DNA of 64,000 nucleotides, taken from NCBI RefSeq assembly GCF_041260665.1, contig NZ_JBGCCT010000017.1, forward strand, positions 124,001-188,000, in the 5' to 3' direction. Below the pieces are notes generated by a model that made no database searches, was not told the origin of the DNA, and worked only from the letters and a program-made list of their open reading frames with translations. The stretch's first letter is position 1. Every line of letters begins with the position of its first letter. This DNA comes from Catenulispora sp. GP43. GTDB lineage: Bacteria; Actinomycetota; Actinomycetes; Streptomycetales; Catenulisporaceae. The position numbers were made by a program, and so were the translations under genes. Below, piece after piece: positions 53,862 to 63,296 of the stretch.

Positions 53862-54885
53862 ATGCTCAACACTCGTCGCCTTAGCCTGCTTCGGGATATT
53901 GACCGCACAGGGACCATCGCTGGAGCTGCCCAACTGGCGGGCTGCACGCCGTCGGCGGCTTCACAGCAGATATCCGCACTGGAGCAAGAGCTGGGGATCA
54001 ATCTGCTGGAGCGGTATTCCCGCAGCGTCCGCCTGACTGAAGCAGGCCGTGTTCTGGTCGAGCATGCCCATCGTGTATTCGCCGAACTCGATGCCGCCGA
54101 GACTGCGGTGCGGGCCGTCTCCGGCCTACGTGGGGGGGGCAATCCGGGTCGCAGCGTTCAACAGCGTTGCCACCGGTCTTGTCGTCCCCGCCTTGATGGT
54201 CTTCCGGCAGCGGTACAAGGGCGTGCGCATGACGTTCACAGAGGCGGAACCTGAGATCTCGATGCCGGCTGTGGCCAACGGCGACCTGGACCTGGCGATC
54301 ACTCACGAGTACGGGCGCTTGCCAAAACCCGATCTAAGCGGCCTGCGGCAGGTGCTTCTTCACCGTGACCAACTGCTGCTGGCCGTGCCGCCACACCTTC
54401 AGCGGGCAGGCCAGAAGACCGCGCGACTGCGGGACTATGCAGAGGCAACCTGGTTGTCCGCGTTGCCCAGCTCCGGATTCCAAGCAGCCACAGAACTCCT
54501 CTGTCGCGCGGAAGGCTTCGAGCCGGATATCGCCTTCGGCTCAGATCAGTACGAGCTCCTGCTTCAGATGGTGGCTGCCGACTTCGGCGTCACACTCGTT
54601 CCCTCGCTGGCCGCAACACCGCGCAGAGGTGTGGACTACTTGGAGGTATCCCAACCCACACGCCTCACACACGACATCCACATCACGACCCGCGACGCCG
54701 ATACATCACCAGCGGTGGAAGCTCTTACTGCGCTACTCGTTCAGCGCGGCCGCCTGATTCTTGCCGAGGGCGATCAGCGAAATCAGTTCCCAAGCCGTGT
54801 GCGCTGCGACGAGGCCGGTGATGTCGGCGTGGTCGTAGGCGGGGGTGACCTCCACGATGTCGCACCCGACGATGTTCAGCCCTGA
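53862..54885 (+). pseudogene. LysR family regulator, frameshifted at an 8-G run
   Basis: Residues 1-90 give an intact LysR helix-turn-helix (TIAGAAQLAGCTPSAASQQI, SALEQELGINLLERYSRSVR). At 54132-54139 lie eight G bases. With seven, the frame would join to GAIRVAAFNSVATGLVVPAL and continue through a complete LysR effector domain (LRQVLLHRDQLLLAVPPHLQ, VAADFGVTLVPSLAA). As written, frame 1 ends at 54254. This is a sequencing error, a true mutation or slippage switching. The restored frame runs about 150 bases into the convergent agmatinase gene. It probably controls the neighbouring permease or agmatinase genes. Confidence 0.8.
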
Positions 54886-55704
54886 CAGACCCCTGAGTGT
54901 GCCGAAGAGTTCCCGAGTCGTCAGTCCGCCGACCTCCGGAGTTCCGGTAGCCGGGGCATGGGCCGGATCCAATACGTCGATGTCCACGGACACATAGACG
55001 GGCCTTGTTCCTAGCCGTCGTCGGATCTGCGCGACGATGTCGCTGATCGACCGGTCCTGGAAGTCTTGACTGTCGATCCGCTCGAATCCGGCTTTCCGGT
55101 CTTCGACCAATTCGCTCGGGTCGTAAATGCCGCCACGGGTTCCGACGTGCTGGCAGTGGTCCAGGTCGATGATTCCTTCTTCGGCTGCGCGCCTGAAGGG
55201 CGAGCCGTGCCACACGCTCTCGCCATGGCATGTGTCCCAGGTGTCCAGGTGTGCGTCGAAGTGAAGGACTGCAAGGGGGCCATGGGCCGCGGCAGCTGCT
55301 CGCAAAAGCGGCAGGGCAATCGTGTGATCACCGCCGAGGGCCACGACGCGAGTTCCCCTCTGCACTAGGTCCCGCGCAACTGTCTCGGTCTTCGCGACCG
55401 CGCGGTGTATGTCGTACGGGCCGATCGCGACATCGCCGGCATCGACAACTTGTTGGCAGCCGAATGGATAGACGTCCAGGAACTGGTGGTAGGGATGCAA
55501 CTGCCGAGAGTTTTCGCGAATATGCGCGGGCCCGAAGCGGGCCCCGGGACGAAAGCTGGTGCCACTGTCGAAGGGAACACCGAGGACTGCCACATCAGCC
55601 TGGGCAACGTCTTCGAGGCGCGGCAACAGCGCATAGGTCGCGATGCCCCCATAGCGCGGCATCTCGGGGTCGTCGCGCTGTCCGATCGGCGTGCCATCGC
55701 CCAT
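54733..55704 (-). CDS. speB: agmatinase/guanidinobutyrase family ureohydrolase
   Basis: A 323-residue binuclear manganese enzyme that hydrolyses a guanidino group to urea. All metal ligands are present: His127 in GGDHTI, Asp150/His152/Asp154 in FDAHLDTWD, and Asp241/Asp243 in SVDIDVLDP followed by AHAPATGTPE. The N-terminal part (GVPFDSGTSFRPGARFGPAH) fits actinobacterial agmatinases and guanidinobutyrases. Substrate choice between agmatine, guanidinobutyrate and others is not certain, so the symbol is tentative. I chose the ATG at 55704 with GGAG upstream; the frame also opens further upstream to 55791. Confidence 0.88.
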   Translation of the reverse strand: MGDGTPIGQRDDPEMPRYGGIATYALLPRLEDVAQADVAVLGVPFDSGTSFRPGARFGPAHIRENSRQLHPYHQFLDVYPFGCQQVVDAGDVAIGPYDIHRAVAKTETVARDLVQRGTRVVALGGDHTIALPLLRAAAAAHGPLAVLHFDAHLDTWDTCHGESVWHGSPFRRAAEEGIIDLDHCQHVGTRGGIYDPSELVEDRKAGFERIDSQDFQDRSISDIVAQIRRRLGTRPVYVSVDIDVLDPAHAPATGTPEVGGLTTRELFGTLRGLSGLNIVGCDIVEVTPAYDHADITGLVAAHTAWELISLIALGKNQAAALNE

Positions 55705-55831
55705 AAGAGAGTGCTCCAATTCGTTGCTGCCTGACCAGGGTGGCTCATCATCAGCCCCCAGAGAAGTCGCCTCTCCTGATGCGAAGCACAAGGCGATCTA
55801 ATGCTTGTGGGCGTGGTGATCAGGTTGAGTG

Positions 55832-56902
55832 TCAAGAGTTGCCGGCAGCCAGCGCGCGGGCCACGCCGCCGATCAGGGTGCCGCTGGCGGCCAGCGCGGC
55901 GCGCAGGTCGTCGTTGGAGGTCGGGCCTCGATGCTGGTCGAGGACGACGCCGAGCACCAGCCGGGTCTTGCCGGAGGCATCGGGCTGCCGGGCCGCCCAC
56001 ATCAGTGCGCCGCCGGCCGGGGTGCTGGAGCCGGTTTTCATGCCGATCACTCCGTGCTGGCCAAGGAGCGTGTTGGTGTTGACGAGCTGGTTGCGCAGGC
56101 CCGGGACCGTGGCGGTGGGCATGGCGACGATCTGGTCGAAAACGTCGTTGCCGACGATCTTCTCGGCCAGCTTGAGCTGGTCGACGGCGGTGCTCTGGGT
56201 CGACTCCTCGTACCCGCTGGCCCCGGTGTAGGTGGTCGCGGTCATGCCGAGGCTGCCTGCGGCGGCGTTCATCTTGGTGACGAATGCGTCCTCGGATCCG
56301 GCGTCCCAGCGGGCGAGCAGCCGTGCGATGTTGTTGCCGGACGGGATCAGCATCATCTCCAGCAGATCGCGTTCGCTGAAGGTCTGCCCTTTGGCGACTG
56401 ACACGGTCGACTGCTGCGGGTCGGACGCTTCGGCGGCGGCCTGGCCGTCGACACCGATCATCGGGCCACGATCGTCGCCGTCGAGCGGGTGGTCGTTGAG
56501 GACGACCAGGGCGGTCATCACCTTGGTGACGCTCGCTATCGGGACCGGCTTCTGATCGCCCTTGGCGCCGAGGCTGCCGATGCCCTCTACCTCGACGGCC
56601 GCCTGACCTTGGGACGGCCACGGCAGGGTGGAACCGATATCCGTCGACGTCGACGTCGACACCGGCGACGGCGCGGGCGCATATCCGGACGTGGATCCGG
56701 ACGCGGGATCGGGCGAGGACTCGGGTACGGAGGTGGACCCGGTCGCGGCGGCGGACCCGGATGCGGACGCGGGCATGCTCCGGGAAGCGGAGTGGTCGTC
56801 ACCGCCGTGAGCGAAGGCGACCGCGGCGGCGGACGCGGTCAGGCCGACGACGGCGAGGGCCGGGACGGCCAGGAGAGCGCGACGGTGGCGGGACTGGTTC
56901 AC
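55832..56902 (-). CDS. D-alanyl-D-alanine carboxypeptidase (PBP5/DacA-like)
   Basis: A 356-residue secreted or membrane-anchored penicillin-binding protein. It has an N-terminal hydrophobic signal (LLAVPALAVVGLTASAAAVA) and then a Ser/Pro/Thr-rich linker to about residue 95. The catalytic domain has SVTK (Ser124, Lys127), SGN (188-190) and KTG (289-291), the three active-site motifs of the S11 family. It trims the terminal D-Ala of peptidoglycan stem peptides. The neighbouring two-component system on the same strand ends 70 bases upstream and may control it in response to wall stress. Confidence 0.92.
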   Translation of the reverse strand: MNQSRHRRALLAVPALAVVGLTASAAAVAFAHGGDDHSASRSMPASASGSAAATGSTSVPESSPDPASGSTSGYAPAPSPVSTSTSTDIGSTLPWPSQGQAAVEVEGIGSLGAKGDQKPVPIASVTKVMTALVVLNDHPLDGDDRGPMIGVDGQAAAEASDPQQSTVSVAKGQTFSERDLLEMMLIPSGNNIARLLARWDAGSEDAFVTKMNAAAGSLGMTATTYTGASGYEESTQSTAVDQLKLAEKIVGNDVFDQIVAMPTATVPGLRNQLVNTNTLLGQHGVIGMKTGSSTPAGGALMWAARQPDASGKTRLVLGVVLDQHRGPTSNDDLRAALAASGTLIGGVARALAAGNS

Positions 56903-56971
56903 GCTCCGACGATCCCCCGGCCTCGTATCGGGACGACCGTGACGGTGTGTCGATCGAGCCTGGGCTTTGTA

Positions 56972-58192
56972 TCAGTCCGGTATCTGCGAAGCCTGAGTGA
57001 GCGTGAGTCTGGCGATGGCACCGCCGTCGGATGCGTTGGCCAACCCCAGGCCGGCGCCGATGACCCGGGCCTGGCCGAGGGCGATGGTCAGGCCGAGGCC
57101 CTGGCCGCGTCCCCGTTCGGGCGCGCCGGTCCGGAACCGGGACGGCCCCTCGGCGAGGATGTCCGGCGGGAAGCCGGGACCGTGGTCCCGCACGGTCAGC
57201 GTCTGGCCGTCGACGGTGAGCTCGATCGGCGGGGCACCGTGCCGGTGGGCGTTGACGAGCAGGTTGGTCAGTATCCGGTCCAGGCGGCGGGGATCGGTTC
57301 GCACCACGGGATCGCCCTCGATCCTGAGCAGGACGGTCCAGCTGGTGTCGGCGACGGTCTCGATGATGAACTCGCGCAGCGGCACCGCGACGAAGTCCGC
57401 CGTCTCGACCCGCGCGTCCAGGCGGGAGACCTCCAGCAGGTTCTCGGTCAGGCTTCGCAGGGCCCGCACTCGGTCCCGGACCAGTTCGGTCGCTTCGCCG
57501 TCCGGCAGCAGCTCCGTGGCCGTGACCAGTCCGGCCAGCGGTGTGCGCAGCTCGTGGGCGACGTCGGCGGTGAAGCGCTGTTCGGCCCGCAACCGCCGCT
57601 GGAGCGAGTCGGCCATCGAATCGACGGCCGCTGAGATGTCGTGGACCTCGTCACCGGCTCGGCCGCGCGGGCCGATGCGGGCCTCCAGATCGCCGGCCGC
57701 GATCCGGTGCGCGGTGCGCGCCGCGCGCCGCAGCCGCCGGCCGGCGAACTCCGCGCCGCAGGCAGCCAGCGGAACCAGCACCGCGACCGTGCCGGCGGCC
57801 GCGTAGAAGGTGCGCCGATCCAGCGCTGCGAGGTCGCGCTGCTCGGAAGCCATCGGGTACTGCGCGGTCACGATGTTTCCGTGGAAGGATTCGGCCGCCC
57901 ACATCACCGGCGAAGGACCGCTGGTGTCGTAGTAGGTAACCGGTATGGCGGAGGCTTGCGCAAGGGACACCAGCTGTGCCGGCGCGTCGAGAGCCGGTCC
58001 CGGCGGAACCGGCTCCTGGCCGGCCCCGATCGTCTGTGCCAGGTTCGATTCCGCGCTCGCCCGGCCGTAGAAGAGCTGACCTGACTTAGTGGTCTGGTGA
58101 ATGCGCACACCGATCGAACCGGACGCGACCGTCACCGCCACGGCGGACAGCACAGCCATCCGCAGGCTCAGGGAACGCAGCGGGTTCCTCAT
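56972..58192 (-). CDS. sensor histidine kinase, CseC-like
   Basis: A 406-residue membrane kinase. Two helices (about 10-30 and 128-150) flank a periplasmic domain. A HAMP region (RRLRRAARTAHRIAAGDLEA), the dimerisation box DVAHELRTPLAGL with the phospho-His, and an ATPase domain (N box LLVNAHRHGA, G1 DHGPGFP, G2 GQGLGL) follow. The layout resembles cell-envelope stress kinases such as CseC. It overlaps its response regulator gene by 4 bases. Confidence 0.9.
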   Translation of the reverse strand: MRNPLRSLSLRMAVLSAVAVTVASGSIGVRIHQTTKSGQLFYGRASAESNLAQTIGAGQEPVPPGPALDAPAQLVSLAQASAIPVTYYDTSGPSPVMWAAESFHGNIVTAQYPMASEQRDLAALDRRTFYAAAGTVAVLVPLAACGAEFAGRRLRRAARTAHRIAAGDLEARIGPRGRAGDEVHDISAAVDSMADSLQRRLRAEQRFTADVAHELRTPLAGLVTATELLPDGEATELVRDRVRALRSLTENLLEVSRLDARVETADFVAVPLREFIIETVADTSWTVLLRIEGDPVVRTDPRRLDRILTNLLVNAHRHGAPPIELTVDGQTLTVRDHGPGFPPDILAEGPSRFRTGAPERGRGQGLGLTIALGQARVIGAGLGLANASDGGAIARLTLTQASQIPD

Positions 58193-58860
58193 CGGCGCAG
58201 CTTGTAGCCGAAGCCGCGGACCGTCTCAATCCGCTCCGCGCCGATCTTCGTCCGCAGCCGCGCGACACAGAGGTCGACGACCCGGGAGTCGCCCCCCTGC
58301 CAGCGGTAGTCCCACACGTCACGCAGCAACCGGTGGCGCTCCATCACGACACCGGGATGGGCGGCCAACGTCAGCAGCAAGCGCAGCTCGGTCGGCGTCA
58401 GGGCGACCGGCTCACCGCCGCGGGTGACCTCCATGCCGTCGGGATCGATCCGCACGTCGCCGAAGGCGAGCACGGCGGGCGGTTCGCTGCACGGATCCAC
58501 GGCGATCCGGCGCATCACCGCCCGGATCCGCGCCACCAGCACCGAGGTGTCCACCGGCTTGACCACGTAGTCGTCCGCTCCGGCCTCCAGCCCGCCGACC
58601 ACGTCCAGCGAATCGCCGCGCGCTGACATCATCAGGATCGGCACTTGGCTGCTCTCGCGGACTCTCCGGCACAATCCGATACCGTCGAGTCCAGGCAGCA
58701 TCACGTCCAGCAAAAGCAGGTCCGGCGCCGCCTCGCGGAAGCGCTCCAGGCCCGCCAGACCGTCTGACGCCGTCCCCACCGAGAAGCCGTAACGCTCCAG
58801 AGCCCGGCCCACGGTGATCCGGATCACCTCGTCGTCCTCGACAAGCAGCACACGCGTCAC
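58189..58860 (-). CDS. OmpR/PhoB-type response regulator, CseB-like
   Basis: A 223-residue regulator. The receiver domain has the acidic pair EDDE, phospho-Asp in LLLLDVMLPGLDGIG and Lys in YVVKPVD. The C-terminal winged helix (LTPTELRLLLTLAAHPGVVM, GGDSRVVDLCVARLRTKIGA) binds DNA. It starts with GTG. First gene of a two-gene operon with the kinase, followed by the D,D-carboxypeptidase gene, so a cell-wall role is likely. Confidence 0.94.
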   Translation of the reverse strand: MTRVLLVEDDEVIRITVGRALERYGFSVGTASDGLAGLERFREAAPDLLLLDVMLPGLDGIGLCRRVRESSQVPILMMSARGDSLDVVGGLEAGADDYVVKPVDTSVLVARIRAVMRRIAVDPCSEPPAVLAFGDVRIDPDGMEVTRGGEPVALTPTELRLLLTLAAHPGVVMERHRLLRDVWDYRWQGGDSRVVDLCVARLRTKIGAERIETVRGFGYKLRR

Positions 58861-58939
58861 GCGGTAATCATCACATGGCAGATCAACCGCCTACTGTGTG
58901 CCTTGAAGGTACCTGCTGCGCCGTACGAACCCGGGCGGA

Positions 58940-61714
58940 TCAGCCGCGCCGCCGACGCATCTCGATCCGCGACCGGACGAATCCGGCCGACCCGGCGGCT
59001 GCCAGCACCGGCAGCGCCACGACCACCGCACCGAGGTACAGCCAGGGCGGCGCGAGAAAGACATGCTCGGCGGCCAAGGTGTTGCCCGGCTCGGCGGCGA
59101 TGTGCTGAGCTTTGGCCTCGATCAGGCCGACGGCCGGCAGCAGTCCGAACGCCGTACCCAGCACGGCGCCGAGGCCGGCCGTGACGGCGGCCTGCGAGCC
59201 GGCCAGCAGCCGCCGCACCCGGGGCCTGGCGCCGATCGCGGCCAGCGTCTCCAGGTCGGCCTGGGCGTCGGTGATGGCCAGGCCGGTGGCCACCGCCGCC
59301 GCGCCAAGCATCACCACCCCGGCCACCGCCGCAAGCGCGAGCAGGCCCGCCCTCGTCTGGCTCTGGTAGCCGCGCTCGACGTAGAAGCGCTGCTCGATCC
59401 CGGCCGCCCCGACCAGATTGTCGGCCCGCTGCTCCTGCTCGGCGCTGGGCATGCGCGAGGTGTCGAACAGCACGGTCATCGGAATGAAGTTCACCCCGTA
59501 CTTGTCCAGCGTGCCGGGGGCCACCACGGCGGTGACGTCCCACCGCGGGCTGTCGACGAACGCCGCCGGCAACGTCGCCGTGACGAAGCTGCCCGGACAC
59601 GACTGCTGCGTGCAGTCGCGGCCGACGCGGAGCTGGACCGTCGGGTTCGGCCCGGTGGTGGCGAGGTCGTACTTGTCGAAGACCACGGCGCCGCCGGCCT
59701 TCAGGACCGCCTCGGCGGCCGCGTCCTGCCGTCCGACCAGGGCTCGCACCAGTTCGGGACCGCCGGACACCACGGTCGAGCTGCCGGTCAGGAACTGGAG
59801 CACGCCGCCGCCCATCCCACTGCAACGCGGATCCCCGTCGTGGACCACGGAATCCTGCTCCGGCGGGCACGCGTTCTCCGGTGTGCGGAGCACCGTCGGT
59901 GCGACCGGCTGAGTCTGGCCGTCCCCGAAGCCGACCCCCTGCATCACCGCGGCCTGTTTCGTCGGCAGCACCGCCTCGATCTGCTGGACCAGGCGGTCCG
60001 CCGCAGCCGGGGCGAGGTTGGTGGTGCCGTCTCCGAGCGAGGCCACGGCCTGGCCCAGACGCAGCTGGCTCTGGTAGTAGTGCCGCTGCTGCGCGTCGTC
60101 GGAGTTGATGACCATGGCCACCCCCGTCGCCCCGGCCACGGCGGCCATGATCGCGGCCACCGCCGGTGCGGTGCGGCCGCGGTTGCGGGCGCCGTCGCGC
60201 AGCGCCAGCCGGCCGGTCAGCGGAAGCAGCCGGGCCAGTTTGCCCGACCACGCCACCAGAATCGGAGTACATGCCACAAGACCCAGCTCGGCGAATGCGA
60301 CACCGGCGGCCACCGGGATGGGGTTGCCGCCTCGAAAAGCCCCCACCAGGATCAGGGCACTACCGAGCACGACGCCGGCCAGCCCGATCAGCGGCAGCTT
60401 CCACGGCATGGCCGACTGGCCGCGCCGTCCGGTCAGCGCCACCATGACGTCCTGGCGCGCGGTCGCGATGGCCGGGGCCACCGCCGCCGCCACGCCGGTG
60501 CCGACGCCGAGCACCGCCGCGGCCGCCAGCTCCAGCGGCCTGAGCCGGAATCCCCCCAGTGCCTGCTGCGTGTGATGTCCGAACCAGGGCAGCACGGCCG
60601 CCGCTCCCCCGATACCCGCCACCGTCCCGACGACGCCGCCAACGGCCCCGAGCACGATGCCGTCGGCGAGCACGATCCGACGCAGCCGCCGGCTGTCCGC
60701 GCCGGCCGCGCCGAGCAGGCCGAAGTCCCGGCGCCTGCGGCGGGCACTCACGGCGAACGCCGGCCCGGCCAGCAGCACCACCTCCAGCAGGACCATGGAC
60801 AACGCGATCGCCGCCACGGCCAACGTCGAGCTCTGGCTGCTGCTGCCGCCGCCGGTGGCAGGATACGCGCCGTAGTAAGGGACCTGAGACGCCGGCGGCG
60901 GATCGGCCAGGAGGTGCTTGGACTGCACGGTGAAGCCCTGCGCGTTGAGCCGCTGCGTCAGGCTCCAGTCGACCCCGCCGGGGACCGCGATCGGGAAGAC
61001 GGCCTGGCCGGACGGCCCCTGCTGCGGAGCGAAGGCTCCCGGGTAGTCGAAGACTATCGGGTCGTAGGGAGTCAGCTTGCTGTCGTAGACCCCTGTCACG
61101 CGCACAGTCTTGCTTTGCGGAGGAGCGTCGCCGACGACCGGGTCTGTCGAGCGCAAGGCGATCGTGTCGCCGACGCCCTTGTGCAGCTGCCCGGCCAGCG
61201 CGCTGCTCAGCGCGACCTCGTCGGCGGAGGCCGGGGGGCTGCCGGCGATCCGGTCGGCGGTGCCGGCCAGCTTCGGATCGGCGAGGTCGGTGTCCATCAC
61301 CTGGCCCCACGCCCGCCCGGCACTGTCGACGATCTGCACTTGGCCGGCGTATTGCGCTTCAGGCCGGGCGACGTGCGAACCGGCGGGAAGGAGCGCGCTC
61401 AGGTCGGCCACCGTCGCCGGTGTCGTCCGCAGCGGTGCCACGGAATGCCCGGCCGCGTCCTTCGCCGGCCCGGCCCCGGACAGGTCAGGGGTCTGATACA
61501 TCGGGGTGCCGACGTCGGTGAGGAGGGCGTCGTAGCTGCCCATCTGCCAGACGGCCTTTTGTTCGGCTGTGATTTGGGAGCTGTGCCACAGTGTGTCGGC
61601 GGCTGAGGCGCCGGCGACCGGTAGTGCGAGCATCGCCACCACCAGGGCTGAGCGTTTCTTGTTCCGCCACGCCTCCCGGCGGGCTACCCGCAGTGCCAGT
61701 CCCCAGCTGCTCAT
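58940..61714 (-). CDS. FtsX/MacB-type ABC transporter permease
   Basis: A 924-residue permease. An N-terminal helix (SALVVAMLALPVAGASAADT) is followed by a large extracytoplasmic domain to about residue 300. Then come three helices (near TLAVAAIALSMVLLEVVLLAG), a second helix set and extracytoplasmic domain, and a final FtsX-like three-helix block (VAGVVMLGAAAVATGLAIT). Two FtsX cores in one chain are typical of actinobacterial efflux permeases of the peptide or antimicrobial type. The ATPase gene overlaps by 4 bases, so they form one transporter. Confidence 0.88.
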   Translation of the reverse strand: MSSWGLALRVARREAWRNKKRSALVVAMLALPVAGASAADTLWHSSQITAEQKAVWQMGSYDALLTDVGTPMYQTPDLSGAGPAKDAAGHSVAPLRTTPATVADLSALLPAGSHVARPEAQYAGQVQIVDSAGRAWGQVMDTDLADPKLAGTADRIAGSPPASADEVALSSALAGQLHKGVGDTIALRSTDPVVGDAPPQSKTVRVTGVYDSKLTPYDPIVFDYPGAFAPQQGPSGQAVFPIAVPGGVDWSLTQRLNAQGFTVQSKHLLADPPPASQVPYYGAYPATGGGSSSQSSTLAVAAIALSMVLLEVVLLAGPAFAVSARRRRRDFGLLGAAGADSRRLRRIVLADGIVLGAVGGVVGTVAGIGGAAAVLPWFGHHTQQALGGFRLRPLELAAAAVLGVGTGVAAAVAPAIATARQDVMVALTGRRGQSAMPWKLPLIGLAGVVLGSALILVGAFRGGNPIPVAAGVAFAELGLVACTPILVAWSGKLARLLPLTGRLALRDGARNRGRTAPAVAAIMAAVAGATGVAMVINSDDAQQRHYYQSQLRLGQAVASLGDGTTNLAPAAADRLVQQIEAVLPTKQAAVMQGVGFGDGQTQPVAPTVLRTPENACPPEQDSVVHDGDPRCSGMGGGVLQFLTGSSTVVSGGPELVRALVGRQDAAAEAVLKAGGAVVFDKYDLATTGPNPTVQLRVGRDCTQQSCPGSFVTATLPAAFVDSPRWDVTAVVAPGTLDKYGVNFIPMTVLFDTSRMPSAEQEQRADNLVGAAGIEQRFYVERGYQSQTRAGLLALAAVAGVVMLGAAAVATGLAITDAQADLETLAAIGARPRVRRLLAGSQAAVTAGLGAVLGTAFGLLPAVGLIEAKAQHIAAEPGNTLAAEHVFLAPPWLYLGAVVVALPVLAAAGSAGFVRSRIEMRRRRG

Positions 61715-62445
61715 GCCTGGGCCTCGCCGCCGACCAGCAGGTCATCAGGACGCTGCGATGGTGCTGATTCGTCGACGATGAGGCCGTCGCGGATGAATAC
61801 GATGCGGTCGGCCCAGGCGGCGTGCCGGGCCTCGTGGGTGACCAGGACGCCGGCGGCGCCTTCGTCGCAGCGTGTGCGCAGTAGGCGCAGTACCGCCTCG
61901 CCGGTCTCGGTGTCCAACGCGCCGGTGGGTTCATCGGTGAGGATCAGGCGCCGCTGTCCGATCAGTGCCCTGGCGATGGCCACCCGCTGCTGTTGGCCAC
62001 CGGACATCTCGTCGGGGAACCGGTCCGCCTCGGCCTGTAGCCCCACTTCCTCCAGTGCGGTAAGGGCTTCCTGTCGTGCTTTGCGGGCTGGGATGCCGTC
62101 CAGTTCCCGGGGCAGGGCCACGTTTTCGGCGGCGGTCAGCGCTGGAATCAGGTTGTAGTCCTGGAAGACGTAGCCGACCGAGCGTCGCCGGATCGCGGCG
62201 AGCTGTGCTTTGGACTGGGAGGCCAGCGGTGTCTGCTCGACCAGTATGTCGCCGCTGGAGGGGGTGTCCAGGCCGCCGGCCAGTGACAGCAGTGTGGACT
62301 TGCCTGAGCCGGACGGGCCCATCACCGCCACCAGTTCCCCGGCCTGCACGGTCAGGTCCACGCCGCGTAGTGCGTGTACCTCGGCGGTGCCTTTGCCGTG
62401 GGTCCGGGTGACCTTGCGTAGTTCCAGAATCGCTGTGCCGCTCAT
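61711..62445 (-). CDS. MacB/LolD-type ABC transporter ATP-binding protein
   Basis: A 244-residue ATPase with Walker A GPSGSGKST, Q-loop FQDYNLIPALTAAENV, signature MSGGQQQRVAIARAL, Walker B LILTDEPTGALDTETG and the switch His in VLVTHEARHAAWAD. The FQDYNL form is typical of the MacB/LolD group that works with FtsX permeases. The overlaps with the PadR and permease genes (4 bases each) show one operon. Confidence 0.95.
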   Translation of the reverse strand: MSGTAILELRKVTRTHGKGTAEVHALRGVDLTVQAGELVAVMGPSGSGKSTLLSLAGGLDTPSSGDILVEQTPLASQSKAQLAAIRRRSVGYVFQDYNLIPALTAAENVALPRELDGIPARKARQEALTALEEVGLQAEADRFPDEMSGGQQQRVAIARALIGQRRLILTDEPTGALDTETGEAVLRLLRTRCDEGAAGVLVTHEARHAAWADRIVFIRDGLIVDESAPSQRPDDLLVGGEAQA

Positions 62446-63053
62446 GTGGTTTTCCCCTCCTTGGTGGCATTAGCCGGTGCGCTGTCGCCGCGCCCGGCCC
62501 CGGTGCCGGTCTGATCTGCGGGCCCGGTGGCCCGGCCCTGCTGTGCGTGTCGCAGCACCCGGGCCTGGACGTGGTCCAGCCACCGGATCTCGGCTTCGCA
62601 CTGGAAGATCATCGATTCCAGCACCAGCGCGGCGGCCAGTTCCCCGGCATCCAGCCGCGCCTTGACCCGCGTGTAGTCCTGCAACGCCGCCAGCGCGTGC
62701 TTGCGCTGGCCATGCACGATCGCGGCCACGTCGACCCCGGCCACCGTGACCGCCAGCGCCAGCTTCACCGCCAGCTCGTCCCGGGGCCGCTCGGCCCGCG
62801 TCACCGGCCGTGCGAACCAGGCGAACAGCTCGGCCCGGCCGGCCACGGTGATGCGGTAGAAGACGTGGTTCGCGGCGTCCTGCCCGGCAGGCTCGACCAG
62901 ACCGTCGCGCTCCAGACGGTTCAAGGTCGTGTACACCTGCCCGATGTTCAACGGCCAGGTCGCCCCGGTGCGCTCCTCGAACTCGGCACGCAGCTGGTAT
63001 CCGTAGCGGTCGCCGCCGGCCAGGACGGCCAGCAGGGAGTGTTTGACGGACAC
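62442..63053 (-). CDS. PadR family transcriptional regulator
   Basis: A regulator of about 203 residues. The N-terminal winged helix (SLLAVLAGGDRYGYQLRAEF, PLNIGQVYTTLNRLERDGLV) is PadR type, and the rest is the helical dimerisation part. I chose the GTG at 63053 because PadR proteins usually start at SVKHSLLAVL; an ATG at 63071 would add six residues but overlaps an operator-like repeat. It heads the operon with the FtsX-type transporter, so it most likely autoregulates and controls drug or peptide efflux. Confidence 0.88.
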   Translation of the reverse strand: MSVKHSLLAVLAGGDRYGYQLRAEFEERTGATWPLNIGQVYTTLNRLERDGLVEPAGQDAANHVFYRITVAGRAELFAWFARPVTRAERPRDELAVKLALAVTVAGVDVAAIVHGQRKHALAALQDYTRVKARLDAGELAAALVLESMIFQCEAEIRWLDHVQARVLRHAQQGRATGPADQTGTGAGRGDSAPANATKEGKTT

Positions 63054-63069
63054 GACATCACGTCCGTAC

Positions 63070-63114
63070 ATACTCGGTATGGTTGCGGGTCACGGCTATA
63101 TAGATACCCGGTAT
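63070..63114. promoter_or_regulatory. PadR operator candidates
   Basis: Two copies of ATAC(T/C)CGGTAT lie at 63070-63080 and 63104-63114. They have ATAC/GTAT ends, as in several characterised PadR sites. They cover the probable promoter of padR. Confidence 0.7.
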
Positions 63115-63195
63115 GCATGGGGAGGGCAAGCGGTCGCGGTCGCGAAGGTCCCCCGACCTCAGAACGCGATCGCCACTGTGTTGAGGAAACGCCGG

Positions 63196-63238
63196 AATGC
63201 CGACCTCCCGAGGGTGTCAACCAGGGGAGGTCGGCATT
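63196..63238. terminator. hairpin between padR promoter and next gene
   Basis: A perfect 14-base stem AATGCCGACCTCCC / GGGAGGTCGGCATT with a 15-base loop lies downstream of the minus-strand gene that enters from the right edge. It ends that transcript. A run of 10-base repeats (CTACTCGGTC and close variants) at about 63260-63305 lies between it and the stop codon. Confidence 0.8.
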
Positions 63239-63296
63239 GGCGTTCTTGCCGCGGCGACCAGCGGCTCTACTCGGCTCTACTCGGTCCTGCTCGGTC

